64,000 nt of DNA from Prosthecobacter debontii (GTDB lineage: Bacteria; Verrucomicrobiota; Verrucomicrobiia; Verrucomicrobiales; Akkermansiaceae), in contig CAMCBV010000014.1 in NCBI GenBank assembly GCA_945873125.1, positions 1 to 64,000 of the forward strand. The letters are read 5' to 3'. Position 1 is the first letter of the stretch; each line of letters begins with the position of its first letter. A model generated the notes under the pieces. That model searched no databases. It saw only the letters and a list, made by a program, of their open reading frames with translations, and had not been told where the DNA came from. The translations under genes and the position numbers were made by a program. Shown here piece by piece: positions 42,662 through 50,912 of this stretch.

Positions 42662-44044
42662 ATGCAGAAAACCCGTACAGAACGCGATTCCTTGGGCGAA
42701 TTGAATGTTCCCGCCGATGCGCTCTACGGGGCTTCCACTCAGCGCGCGGTGGAGAATTTCACGATCTCTGGTCAGGCAATGCATCCCGCGCTGATCCATG
42801 CCTATGGGTTGATCAAAGAGGTCGCGGCTCTCGCCAATGAAAGGATCGGCGTTCTCGATCCAGTGCTCGCAAGTGCCATTGCTATAGCGGCCCGTGAAGT
42901 CGCTGAGGGGAAACACGATACGCATTTTCCTGTCGATGTGTTTCAGACTGGGTCCGGCACTTCGACCAACATGAATGCGAATGAGGTGATCGTCACCCTC
43001 TGCCGCCAGCGCGGGGTGAACGTCCACCCGAACAACCACGTCAATCTCGGACAATCTTCTAACGACACGTTTCCGACAGCGATTCACATTGCGATGTGTT
43101 TGCAACTTCGGGATGTTCTGATCCCGGCGCTTGAGTATTTGGAAAAATCGATTTCGCAAAAATCATCCGAGTTTCATGATGTCTTGAAAATCGGCCGCAC
43201 GCATTTGATGGATGCCGTTCCCATGCGGCTTGGTCACGAATTTTCGGGATATGCAAAGCAGGCGGAGCGCGGGATTGACCGATGTCACAAAGCGATCACG
43301 GCGCTATTGGAAATTCCGCTTGGCGGCACTGCGATTGGTACCGGCTTGAACGCTCATCCGGATTTTACCAAGAATGCGATCGCCTTGCTCAATGAGCGCA
43401 CGGGATTCATTTTCCGCCGGGCGGAAAACCCTTTTGAGGCCCAAGCCGCGCGCGACGCAATGGTCGAGGCGCACGGTCAGCTTAACGTCATCGCGACCTC
43501 ACTTTTTAAAATCGCCAACGACATCCGATTGTTGGCTTCCGGTCCGCGTTGTGCTTTGGGTGAAATCCATCTTTCCGCCATCCAACCTGGATCATCCATC
43601 ATGCCGGGAAAAGTGAACCCGGTTCTGTGTGAAGCGTTGACCATGGTCGCGGCGCGCGTATTTGGAAATCAAACCACCATGACGTTTTGCGGAGCGAACG
43701 GTCATCTGGAACTCAACACCTTCATGCCTCTCATGGGCCAAACGATCTTGGAGTCGGTTGGGCTCCTCGCCAATGGCGCCAAAACCTTTGCAGAAAAATG
43801 TGTCTCCGGCATCACGGCGAATCGCGCGCGTTGCGAGGAACTCGTCGGGCTATCCTTTTCCATGGTTACTTCCCTGGTTCCCTTGATTGGCTACGACCAA
43901 GCAGCAGCCATTGCCAAAGAGGCGGAAACGACAGGGAAAACCATCCACGGCCTCTGCACGGAGAAGCTCGCCTCACTCGGTATCACGGCAGAGCAGCTCA
44001 GTGCCGCTCTCGATCCAATCTCGATGGCTGACAACGCAGGATAA
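42662..44044 (+). CDS. fumC: Fumarate hydratase class II
   Basis: FumC interconverts fumarate and malate in the TCA cycle, without an iron-sulfur cluster. The 460-aa protein has the hallmark signature GSSIMPGKVNPV (about residues 317-328), QTGSGTSTNMNANEV, VHPNNHVNLGQSSNDTFPTAIH and IGRTHLMDAVPMRLG. Length matches the family. Confidence 0.96.
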   Translation: MQKTRTERDSLGELNVPADALYGASTQRAVENFTISGQAMHPALIHAYGLIKEVAALANERIGVLDPVLASAIAIAAREVAEGKHDTHFPVDVFQTGSGTSTNMNANEVIVTLCRQRGVNVHPNNHVNLGQSSNDTFPTAIHIAMCLQLRDVLIPALEYLEKSISQKSSEFHDVLKIGRTHLMDAVPMRLGHEFSGYAKQAERGIDRCHKAITALLEIPLGGTAIGTGLNAHPDFTKNAIALLNERTGFIFRRAENPFEAQAARDAMVEAHGQLNVIATSLFKIANDIRLLASGPRCALGEIHLSAIQPGSSIMPGKVNPVLCEALTMVAARVFGNQTTMTFCGANGHLELNTFMPLMGQTILESVGLLANGAKTFAEKCVSGITANRARCEELVGLSFSMVTSLVPLIGYDQAAAIAKEAETTGKTIHGLCTEKLASLGITAEQLSAALDPISMADNAG

Positions 44045-44088
44045 GAAAGATTGTGAATTGCTCAGGGAATCTGTAATAAACCCGCGAG

Positions 44089-45411
44089 ATGAAATATCCA
44101 ACCCGATTTCAACAGCGAACCGTATGGAGCGCGTTAACTGGCCTGGCGATGCTCGTGCTCGGCTCTCTTCTCGTTGGCCTCGTGTGGCTGATTGGACAAA
44201 TCTTCGGGTTTCTCCAGCCTGTGCTGATTCCTCTGATTGTTGCGGGTATCATCGCTTATTTGTTGGATCCTGTCGTTAGGCTGATTGAGAAACGCGGAAT
44301 CAACCGGCTCTGGTCGGTGATCAGCGTTTTTATCGCTTCCCTCGTTGCCATCACCTTGTTGGTCGCGGCAGTGCTTCCGGCCATCCAAGGGGGAAAAAGA
44401 TTGTTTCGCGATATCATCAGCACCTCGGCGCCGGCCCGTGACGGAGAGAAACATCATTCGCAATCTCTGGAAAACTCCTCCGCGCCTAAGGCGGATCCCA
44501 ATCTTGTGCCCGCTCTCGCCCGCTCTCTGCACAATCTTCGCCGTCAGCATCAGGACGGCGTGATTGGTTGGGCGCTCACCGAAACGAATGCAGCTGGGAA
44601 GGAAATTCCATTTGCTGCGGATGCCGATAGCCCTGAATCCCTCGACTTCTTTTGGCAAACCCGTGGCGGTAAAACGCTATACGTCTACAAGGATGAGCTC
44701 ATTGAAATGGGCACCCGCTGGCTTTCGGTCGGGTCCTCGAAAATTATCGGTTTTATCGGCCTGTTCCTCGGAATGATCATGGTTCCTGTGTATCTGTTTT
44801 TCTTCCTGAAAGACTCGGTTTCGATCCACGATCACTGGCACGAATATATGCCGCTGCGTGATTCACGATTTAAGACGGAGCTCGTCTCAACGCTTCAGGA
44901 AATCAATGGTTATCTTGTCTCTTTCTTCCGCGGACAGGTCCTTGTCGGCATGATTGATGGCATTCTCGTGGGGATCGCCCTGTTTTTCTTTGACCTCCCG
45001 TATGCGCTGCTCATCGGCTTGTTAATGATGATTCTGGGCATCATTCCTTACATCGGAAATATCCTTTGTCTCATCCCCGCCTGTGTCATCGCCTATTTGC
45101 ATGCCCAAACCGCAAGCGTTCCGTTTGATCTCGAGCCATGGGCTTATGTTGGCTTCATGATTCTGATTTTCGCTGGTGTTCAGCAAATCAACTCGCTGGT
45201 GACTGCTCCCAAAATTGTCGGGGATTCGGTCGGGTTGCATCCGCTTACGGTGATTTTCTCGATGTTGTTTTGGTCCGTGGTGCTTGGCGGCTTTGTCGGA
45301 GCCCTGCTTGCCGTGCCGCTCTCTGCCGCGGTAAAAGTCATTTTCCGCAGGTATTTCTGGGGTAAAAACCTCAGTGAGTCCGAAGGCGGATTGGAGTCGC
45401 CCTCAGCGTAA
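44089..45411 (+). CDS. AI-2E family transporter (PerM/YdiK type)
   Basis: The 440-aa protein has about eight membrane helices: two near the N-terminus, a soluble hydrophilic stretch (about 110-215) that is longer than usual, then a C-terminal block with IIGFIGLFLGMIMVPVYLFFFLKD, FFRGQVLVGMIDGILVGIALFFF and SVGLHPLTVIFSMLFWSVVLGGFVGALLAVP. The family was linked to autoinducer-2 export but includes ion exchangers and permeases of unknown substrate. It ends 38 bp before the sigma factor gene. Confidence 0.85.
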   Translation: MKYPTRFQQRTVWSALTGLAMLVLGSLLVGLVWLIGQIFGFLQPVLIPLIVAGIIAYLLDPVVRLIEKRGINRLWSVISVFIASLVAITLLVAAVLPAIQGGKRLFRDIISTSAPARDGEKHHSQSLENSSAPKADPNLVPALARSLHNLRRQHQDGVIGWALTETNAAGKEIPFAADADSPESLDFFWQTRGGKTLYVYKDELIEMGTRWLSVGSSKIIGFIGLFLGMIMVPVYLFFFLKDSVSIHDHWHEYMPLRDSRFKTELVSTLQEINGYLVSFFRGQVLVGMIDGILVGIALFFFDLPYALLIGLLMMILGIIPYIGNILCLIPACVIAYLHAQTASVPFDLEPWAYVGFMILIFAGVQQINSLVTAPKIVGDSVGLHPLTVIFSMLFWSVVLGGFVGALLAVPLSAAVKVIFRRYFWGKNLSESEGGLESPSA

Positions 45412-45449
45412 AATTTAGTTTTTTTCAGGAAAGACAAGCCCCCCAAGAG

Positions 45450-46133
45450 ATGATAAATTTCAACCCAATGTCCGATGAGAACAAGCATGATCCTTCAAAA
45501 GAGGATGAAGTGATCCAACAGGCCTATGCAAAAACCCGCAAAAGCCTGATCGCCAGACTCGATAATTGGGAGGACCAGCGCACTTGGGATGAATTTTATC
45601 AAACTTACTGGAGGCTGATTTATGCCGTCGCCATCAAAGCCGGACTCCGTTCTGAGGAGGCTTTCGATTGTGTTCAGGAAACCATCCTGTCGATTGCCAA
45701 GCAGAGTAAGAAAAAACTCTACGATCCCGAGCAAGGTTCGTTTAAAACATGGTTGATGAACATGACGCGTTGGCGGATCAACGATCAATTCCGCAAACGC
45801 AAAAAGGACACGGCGATGATCGAAGGCGAATGGGCGGACGACCGTAAAACCGCCGTGATTGATCGGGTGGAAGATCCCAATGGAGATGTTTTGGAGCGTC
45901 TTTGGGATGTTGAATGGAAAAAAGGCATCGCCGATGCCGCTTTATCCCGTGTGAAGGCACAGGTTTCTCCAAAGCAGTATCAGATTTTTGACTATTACGT
46001 GATTCGTCAATGGGATGCGGAAAAGGTTCAGGAAAAGCTCAATGTAAGCATGGCACAGGTTTATCTGGCAAAACACCGCGTGGGTGCGGTTCTCAAGAAA
46101 GAGCTGGCAAAACTTGAAGAGGAAACGGAGTGA
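45450..46133 (+). CDS. RNA polymerase sigma-70 factor, ECF type
   Basis: The 227-aa protein has region 2 (WDEFYQTYWRLIYAVAIKAGLRSEEAFDCVQETILSI...FKTWLMNMTRWRINDQFRKRKKD) and region 4 (SPKQYQIFDYYVIRQWDAEKVQEKLNVSMAQVYLAKHRV). No anti-sigma factor is nearby; the kinase starts 3 bp after the stop, so a kinase-controlled sigma factor is likely, as in other PVC genomes. Confidence 0.88.
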   Translation: MINFNPMSDENKHDPSKEDEVIQQAYAKTRKSLIARLDNWEDQRTWDEFYQTYWRLIYAVAIKAGLRSEEAFDCVQETILSIAKQSKKKLYDPEQGSFKTWLMNMTRWRINDQFRKRKKDTAMIEGEWADDRKTAVIDRVEDPNGDVLERLWDVEWKKGIADAALSRVKAQVSPKQYQIFDYYVIRQWDAEKVQEKLNVSMAQVYLAKHRVGAVLKKELAKLEEETE

Positions 46134-46136
46134 GTC

Positions 46137-48701
46137 ATGCCAGCGCCGATACGCAGTAATCCGAGCATACCCGATCACGATGTCCTGAGAAAAATCGGTG
46201 GTGGTGCTTACGGCGAAGTATGGATGGCTCGCGGTGTGACGGGCGCGCTGCGCGCCGTGAAAGTGGTCTGGCGTGAGGATTTCGATGACGAGAGAACCTT
46301 CGAGCGTGAATTCGAAGGCATCCTGAAATACGAACCGATTTCCCGGGATCACCCTGCCCTTGTCAATATCCTGCACGTCGGACGCAGTCCTGATTGCGGT
46401 TCATTTTATTATTATGTCATGGAGCTGGGTGATGACGTCCATGCCGGGCAGGACATCAACCCCATCGAGTATGAGGCGCGCACCCTGCGACCAGATGGGA
46501 AACACAGCGTTCGTTGGGAAACTTCGGTTTGTATCGATGTCGGGCTACGCCTCGCAGAAGCGCTGAATTACCTCCATCAGAACGGATTGGCGCACCGCGA
46601 TGTGAAGCCCTCGAATGTTATTTTCGTCAATGGTAAGGCCAAGCTTGCGGACATCGGTCTTGTTGCCGCGCGAGATCAAAGGACTTTTGTCGGCACCGAG
46701 GGATTTGTGCCTCCCGAAGGTCCGGGCTCTGCGCAGGCCGACATCTATTCGTTGGGTAAGGTGCTTTACGAAATCGCTACCGGTAAAGACCGCTTGGATT
46801 TCCCCGAGCTTCCGGATGAGCTACCCACTGGGTTGGAGCGTAAACGCTGGCTCGAGCTGAACAAAATCATCTGCGATGTCTGTGATCCGAGAATCAGCAA
46901 ACGCAACATTTCCACTGCGGGTGAACTTGCCGAAGCTCTTCATTGTCTTCAGCGTGGAACGCGCAGGCGCAGCCCAAATCTTTCCATTTGGGCAACTACT
47001 CTCATTCTTTTTGCCTTCGCTGGCTGGACCACATGGCATGTATTCAAAGACAGCGGTTGGTTGCCATGGAATGAGGTGAATTCGCAGAACCGCGCCACAG
47101 CTGAGAGAAAGATTCGCATCGTAACCACTCCGGAGGGTGCGGAGGTCTACACCGCGGATGGTGATTGGATCGGAAGCACGCCGACCTCAACCGGAACCCT
47201 GCGTGCAAAGGTAGGCAGTCAGGTTGATTACGTCATTCGGAAGACTGGATATAAGAACGCCGTGATCTCTGAAACGGTCACACCAGATTCGGCTTCGGAG
47301 CCGATGCTGATCTATCGTGAACTGCAGAATTTCTCGCCACCTAAAATTGGTGAAAAGTGGCAGGACCATCACGGCCTTACTTACCTGCCGGTTGGCGACA
47401 AGCATGTGACCTCACGCTATGTTCCAAGGGAGGTATGGAACGACTTCCTGCGTTCTTCCAAGCGGCCGAGAAATTCCGTCGAGTTCATACTAGCTTCTGA
47501 AAACGGCGAAAATGCGACCGTGGTGCTCGCCGGGCAGCCCGACATCATCGCCTTCATGGATTGGGTGCGTGTGAATGGTATCCAACAAGGGTTCTTTACT
47601 CAGGATAACCAAATTACCGCCGAGGTGGATCAAAGTTTCGCCAATCCGAATCTGAGTGATCGCGCCAAGCGTGAGAATCTCAAGCCCTTCCGGTTGGTGG
47701 TTGGAGAATACAAATACGGAGCTGTGGAATTGACGACGGATCCCCCCGGTGCGGAGGTTTACATGAACGGTATGCATTATGGATCCACCGCAAGCACGTT
47801 GCACATTCCGAGAGTGAAGCCCGGATCTGTCGAGTTACTCATTATTTTAGAAGGATACAAACCGCGCACGCTCAATGCCCGGGTGAAAGAAGGACAAAGC
47901 CTCTCGCTTACCGCTACGCTGCAACCGAGTCAGGGAGTTGTTTTTGGAAAAACATGGCACAATGGAATTGATATGCGTTTCGAGCCCGTTGAAGCGGATC
48001 TCATGGCATCCGCCTACGAAACAAGGGTCATCGATTACGAGGCATTCATACAGGGCGCGCGCCATGAGCGGCCGAGCAAACCGGAATTTGAACAGGGAAA
48101 GGATCATCCTGTCGTTTATGTGTCCCGTGATGACGCAAAAGCATTTTGCAAATGGCTGACAGAAAAAGAACGTGAGGAAGAGCTCATCGGGCAAACCCAC
48201 CAATACCGGCTGCCAACCGATCTTGAATGGAACATGATCGCAGACTTGAAAAGGGAGGTCGGTGACGGCCCTAGTCAGCGCGATGCGAACAAATCGATGC
48301 TCTATGCGTGGGGCGCGTATTGGCCGCCGCCGGACGCGTATGGAAATTATGCGGACTCCATGGCTGCAGATCATGAAGGCCTCACGTCATCGCGAATTAT
48401 CCCGGGCTATGCGGACGGTTTTCCTAGAACCTCTCCCGTAGGTGAATTTCATGCCAACAAATTCGGAATCTACGACCTGAGCGGAAACGTGCATGAGTGG
48501 GTTGAGGATGATATCTTTCTTGATGCCGAAAACTCGCTCGGCGTGCTTCGGGGCGGGGGCTGGAACACGTATCGGCAAGAAGATCTTGTGCTGGGATGGC
48601 GTAATCCCGTCCCGGCGACCGCTCGCACGGGCTATTATGGCTTCCGTATTGTTCTGGCAAAAACCGATCCATCCAAAGACTTTACCACCAACAACGAATA
48701 A
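46137..48701 (+). CDS. Transmembrane Ser/Thr protein kinase with PEGA and FGE-sulfatase-like domains
   Basis: The 854-aa protein has an N-terminal Hanks-type kinase (GGGAYGEVW; Lys42; HRDVKPSN 153-160; DIG in place of DFG at 172-174; about 15-275). One membrane helix (about 282-301) splits it, so the C-terminal half is outside. That half has a PEGA domain (about 325-390), a stretch (400-520), a second PEGA domain (about 525-595) and an FGE-sulfatase-like domain (about 600-850, with YRLPTDLEWNMIA and GIYDLSGNVHEWVEDD). The 400-520 stretch resembles the start of the FGE-like part. It is predicted to sense an external signal and phosphorylate the neighbouring sigma factor or its partners. Confidence 0.88.
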   Translation: MPAPIRSNPSIPDHDVLRKIGGGAYGEVWMARGVTGALRAVKVVWREDFDDERTFEREFEGILKYEPISRDHPALVNILHVGRSPDCGSFYYYVMELGDDVHAGQDINPIEYEARTLRPDGKHSVRWETSVCIDVGLRLAEALNYLHQNGLAHRDVKPSNVIFVNGKAKLADIGLVAARDQRTFVGTEGFVPPEGPGSAQADIYSLGKVLYEIATGKDRLDFPELPDELPTGLERKRWLELNKIICDVCDPRISKRNISTAGELAEALHCLQRGTRRRSPNLSIWATTLILFAFAGWTTWHVFKDSGWLPWNEVNSQNRATAERKIRIVTTPEGAEVYTADGDWIGSTPTSTGTLRAKVGSQVDYVIRKTGYKNAVISETVTPDSASEPMLIYRELQNFSPPKIGEKWQDHHGLTYLPVGDKHVTSRYVPREVWNDFLRSSKRPRNSVEFILASENGENATVVLAGQPDIIAFMDWVRVNGIQQGFFTQDNQITAEVDQSFANPNLSDRAKRENLKPFRLVVGEYKYGAVELTTDPPGAEVYMNGMHYGSTASTLHIPRVKPGSVELLIILEGYKPRTLNARVKEGQSLSLTATLQPSQGVVFGKTWHNGIDMRFEPVEADLMASAYETRVIDYEAFIQGARHERPSKPEFEQGKDHPVVYVSRDDAKAFCKWLTEKEREEELIGQTHQYRLPTDLEWNMIADLKREVGDGPSQRDANKSMLYAWGAYWPPPDAYGNYADSMAADHEGLTSSRIIPGYADGFPRTSPVGEFHANKFGIYDLSGNVHEWVEDDIFLDAENSLGVLRGGGWNTYRQEDLVLGWRNPVPATARTGYYGFRIVLAKTDPSKDFTTNNE

Positions 48702-48709
48702 CCCCAATC

Positions 48710-49117
48710 ATGGTCACCATCCAACTGAATTACCAAGGCGGACTCCGCTGCTCCGCGACCCACGTTGCGTCCGGCAACACAATCTGCACCGACGCGCCTC
48801 TCGATAACAACGGCAGAGGCGAATCTTTTTCTCCGACCGATCTTCTCGCTACGGGTCTTGGAGCCTGCATGGCAACTGTGATGGGCATCGTCGCCGAGCG
48901 GAAACAAATTTCCCTGGACGGGTTGAAAGTCGAAGTCCGAAAGCACATGTCAACCGACACCCCGCGCCGCATCGCAAAACTTGAAGTGGACATCGACATG
49001 CCGCTTGCGGCGGATCATCCGGAGAGGATGCTGTTTGAAAGCGCTGCGCGCGGTTGCCCCGCCCATCATTCGCTGCATCCGGATATTGAGACCGTCTTCA
49101 ACTGGACTTGGAAGTAA
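48710..49117 (+). CDS. OsmC-family peroxiredoxin-like protein
   Basis: OsmC/Ohr proteins reduce organic hydroperoxides with two Cys. The 135-aa protein has SPTDLLATGLGACMATVMGI, the first Cys, and RGCPAHHSLHPDI, the second. It follows the kinase gene by 8 bp and may be in the same transcript. A stress role for the sigma/kinase pair is compatible but inferred. Confidence 0.88.
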   Translation: MVTIQLNYQGGLRCSATHVASGNTICTDAPLDNNGRGESFSPTDLLATGLGACMATVMGIVAERKQISLDGLKVEVRKHMSTDTPRRIAKLEVDIDMPLAADHPERMLFESAARGCPAHHSLHPDIETVFNWTWK

Positions 49118-49166
49118 TCGTGCCGCAACTGCCATTGCCCTGCTTCAAATCATTCACCGCCTCCAC

Positions 49167-50231
49167 ATGCAACGATTCCTGATACCCATCACCATCCTCA
49201 TGGCAGCACATGCTCTGGCATCGCCGACGGAGGCGGAGCGGATCCAGCGAAGCTACGGGCTTTCCCAGGAAAGCTTTGCGCTCAAAATGAAGATCGCGAC
49301 CACCCCGGAGGAAAAACAAGCGATCTGGGAAAAGCGCCCGTCTCCCGAAGTGACCGCTTCACAGCTTTGGAAGAACATCACCGGATCCCTCCATCAAGAT
49401 TGGACGATCCCTTACTCTGCTTTTTATCTTAACCTCACCCATCAACTACCGGCATCCAATGCGGAGGTTTCTCGGCATCGTAAGGAAATCATGGATGGCT
49501 TTGAGGCGCACCATCTTGATAAGTCGAACATCCGTGTGTTTTGCGTGGCGCTCACACAAAGCGGTTCGCCACGCGCGCTGCCGCTTTTGGAAAAAATCAT
49601 CAAAAAAAACCCTGATAAAAAAACCCAAGGAATCGCGGCTCTCGGTGCGGCGCTCTTGTTGAAAAACCTGGGTGATAGCCCGGAAATTCTTGAGAAACGA
49701 ATCACTCATTTGCGAATGGCGATTATCCAAGCCGTGGATGAAAAAATAGGTGACATGAGCGTCGCAACTCTCGCTGCTGATGAGATTTTTATTATTCGCC
49801 ATCTCATTAAAGGCCGCACTCCTCCCGAGTTCACAGGCACGGATGTTGCGGGTCGCATCATCAAATCTGGTGATTTCAAAGGCAAAATCACGGTCCTGTT
49901 ATTCTGGGATTCCAAATCCGCTGAGATCGATAAGGTGATCCAACTCAGTAACCAGTTGGTCGACAAATATGCCAAAAAACCCATTTCAATCATCGGCATC
50001 ACCCCCGAGCCTATTGCAGACATCCGTGCTCTGCAGGCCAACGACTCCATTAAATGGAACAACATCATCGATGCTAAAGACGAAATCGCCGCTTTATACC
50101 GCATTAGAAGCCGGCCTGCTATCTTCGTTGTCGATTCCGATGGAAAACTCGAATACTCAGGCGTGCCTGGTTCCTTTGTTGAGCTTACCATCGACGCCCT
50201 TTTGGATGGAAAAGTGAAAAGTAATAAGTGA
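49167..50231 (+). CDS. Exported protein with C-terminal thioredoxin-fold domain lacking CxxC
   Basis: From ATG 49167 the 354-aa protein has a signal peptide (MQRFLIPITILMAAHALASP), a helical middle with HEAT-like repeats (SGSPRALPLLEKIIKKNPDKKTQGIAALGAALLL) and, from about residue 215, a TlpA/AhpC-like domain: PPEFTGTDVAGRIIKSGDFKGKITVLLFWDSKSAEI...IIGITPEP...RSRPAIFVVDSDGKLEYSG. At the redox site the sequence is WDSKS, so both Cys are missing. It probably binds or structures rather than reduces. It follows the osmC gene. Confidence 0.75.
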   Translation: MQRFLIPITILMAAHALASPTEAERIQRSYGLSQESFALKMKIATTPEEKQAIWEKRPSPEVTASQLWKNITGSLHQDWTIPYSAFYLNLTHQLPASNAEVSRHRKEIMDGFEAHHLDKSNIRVFCVALTQSGSPRALPLLEKIIKKNPDKKTQGIAALGAALLLKNLGDSPEILEKRITHLRMAIIQAVDEKIGDMSVATLAADEIFIIRHLIKGRTPPEFTGTDVAGRIIKSGDFKGKITVLLFWDSKSAEIDKVIQLSNQLVDKYAKKPISIIGITPEPIADIRALQANDSIKWNNIIDAKDEIAALYRIRSRPAIFVVDSDGKLEYSGVPGSFVELTIDALLDGKVKSNK

Positions 50232-50290
50232 ATCCCAAGGTTTTTTAGCCTCTACGATTCACGTTCTACGATTTGTATTATAACGGCGTA

Positions 50291-50323
50291 AAAAAGGGCG
50301 ATCTCGAAAGATCGCCCTTTTTT
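50291..50323. terminator. Strong bidirectional terminator
   Basis: AAAAAGGGCGATCT and AGATCGCCCTTTTT pair in a 14-bp stem with loop CGAA. The A-run and T-run make it work in both directions, for the thioredoxin-fold gene (plus) and rpmJ (minus). Confidence 0.92.
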
Positions 50324-50357
50324 GGAACCTAAACTATGAAAACAACGGCTCGGGAAA

Positions 50358-50522
50358 TTATTTAACGCCTTTTTTGGAGAGACGGGTTCCTTTGGTCGCG
50401 CCTTGACGGGCTTTGAACTTCGGATTGGTCTTGCAGATCACGTAGTTCGTGCCTTTGCGGCTGACGACCTGGCAATCAGCGTGACGGCGCTTTGCGGAGG
50501 CAAGGGAAGATAATACTCTCAT
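50358..50522 (-). CDS. rpmJ: Ribosomal protein L36
   Basis: This 54-aa protein of the large subunit reads [20 protein letters not shown], then [21 protein letters not shown], followed by a short basic tail. It is the longer form of L36 with an N-terminal extension, and only two Cys remain (17 and 30), so the four-ligand zinc ribbon is probably not formed. The gene is isolated from the main ribosomal operons. It ends 35 bp past the terminator. Confidence 0.9.
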   Translation of the reverse strand: MRVLSSLASAKRRHADCQVVSRKGTNYVICKTNPKFKARQGATKGTRLSKKGVK

Positions 50523-50912
50523 GACAGAAATTGGTTAAATTGGGCTGCCAACTTGGCGGCGGGGCGCGGAAATTAGAAAATCCGGTGAATTTGTAAAGCG
50601 ATTTCTTTATTTAGGCTCACTTTGGCATTCCGCACCATGAGGATGCTTGATTTGTCAGATCATTAGCCATGCCTCTCCGAAAGCCGTTCAAGCTATGCCA
50701 TGTTGAATTTAGGCCGGTTTGCCGCGAATGGGTTGTCGATTTTCGTATAAACCTCGTCGAGGAATTTCAGTTGATATTCCAATATCCGAGGAATGCTTGC
50801 CGTCGGATCATGGATATTATAGTGACTGCTTTTTCCGTGCTTCTCGAAGGCTTCGCAAAATGCGCAAAGACCGTTTGCCAACGGCTTCGGTTTGGTCAAT
50901 GATCCGCGCCCG
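50523..50912. other. Region between rpmJ and ilvD
   Basis: The 390 bp hold the divergent promoters of rpmJ and ilvD. A minus-strand open frame at 50693-50899 (68 codons, start 50899) encodes a plausible peptide (FCEAFEKHGKSSHYNIHDP, then LEYQLKFLDEVY) without a recognised family; it may be a remnant or a small gene. No other gene is supported. Confidence 0.4.
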
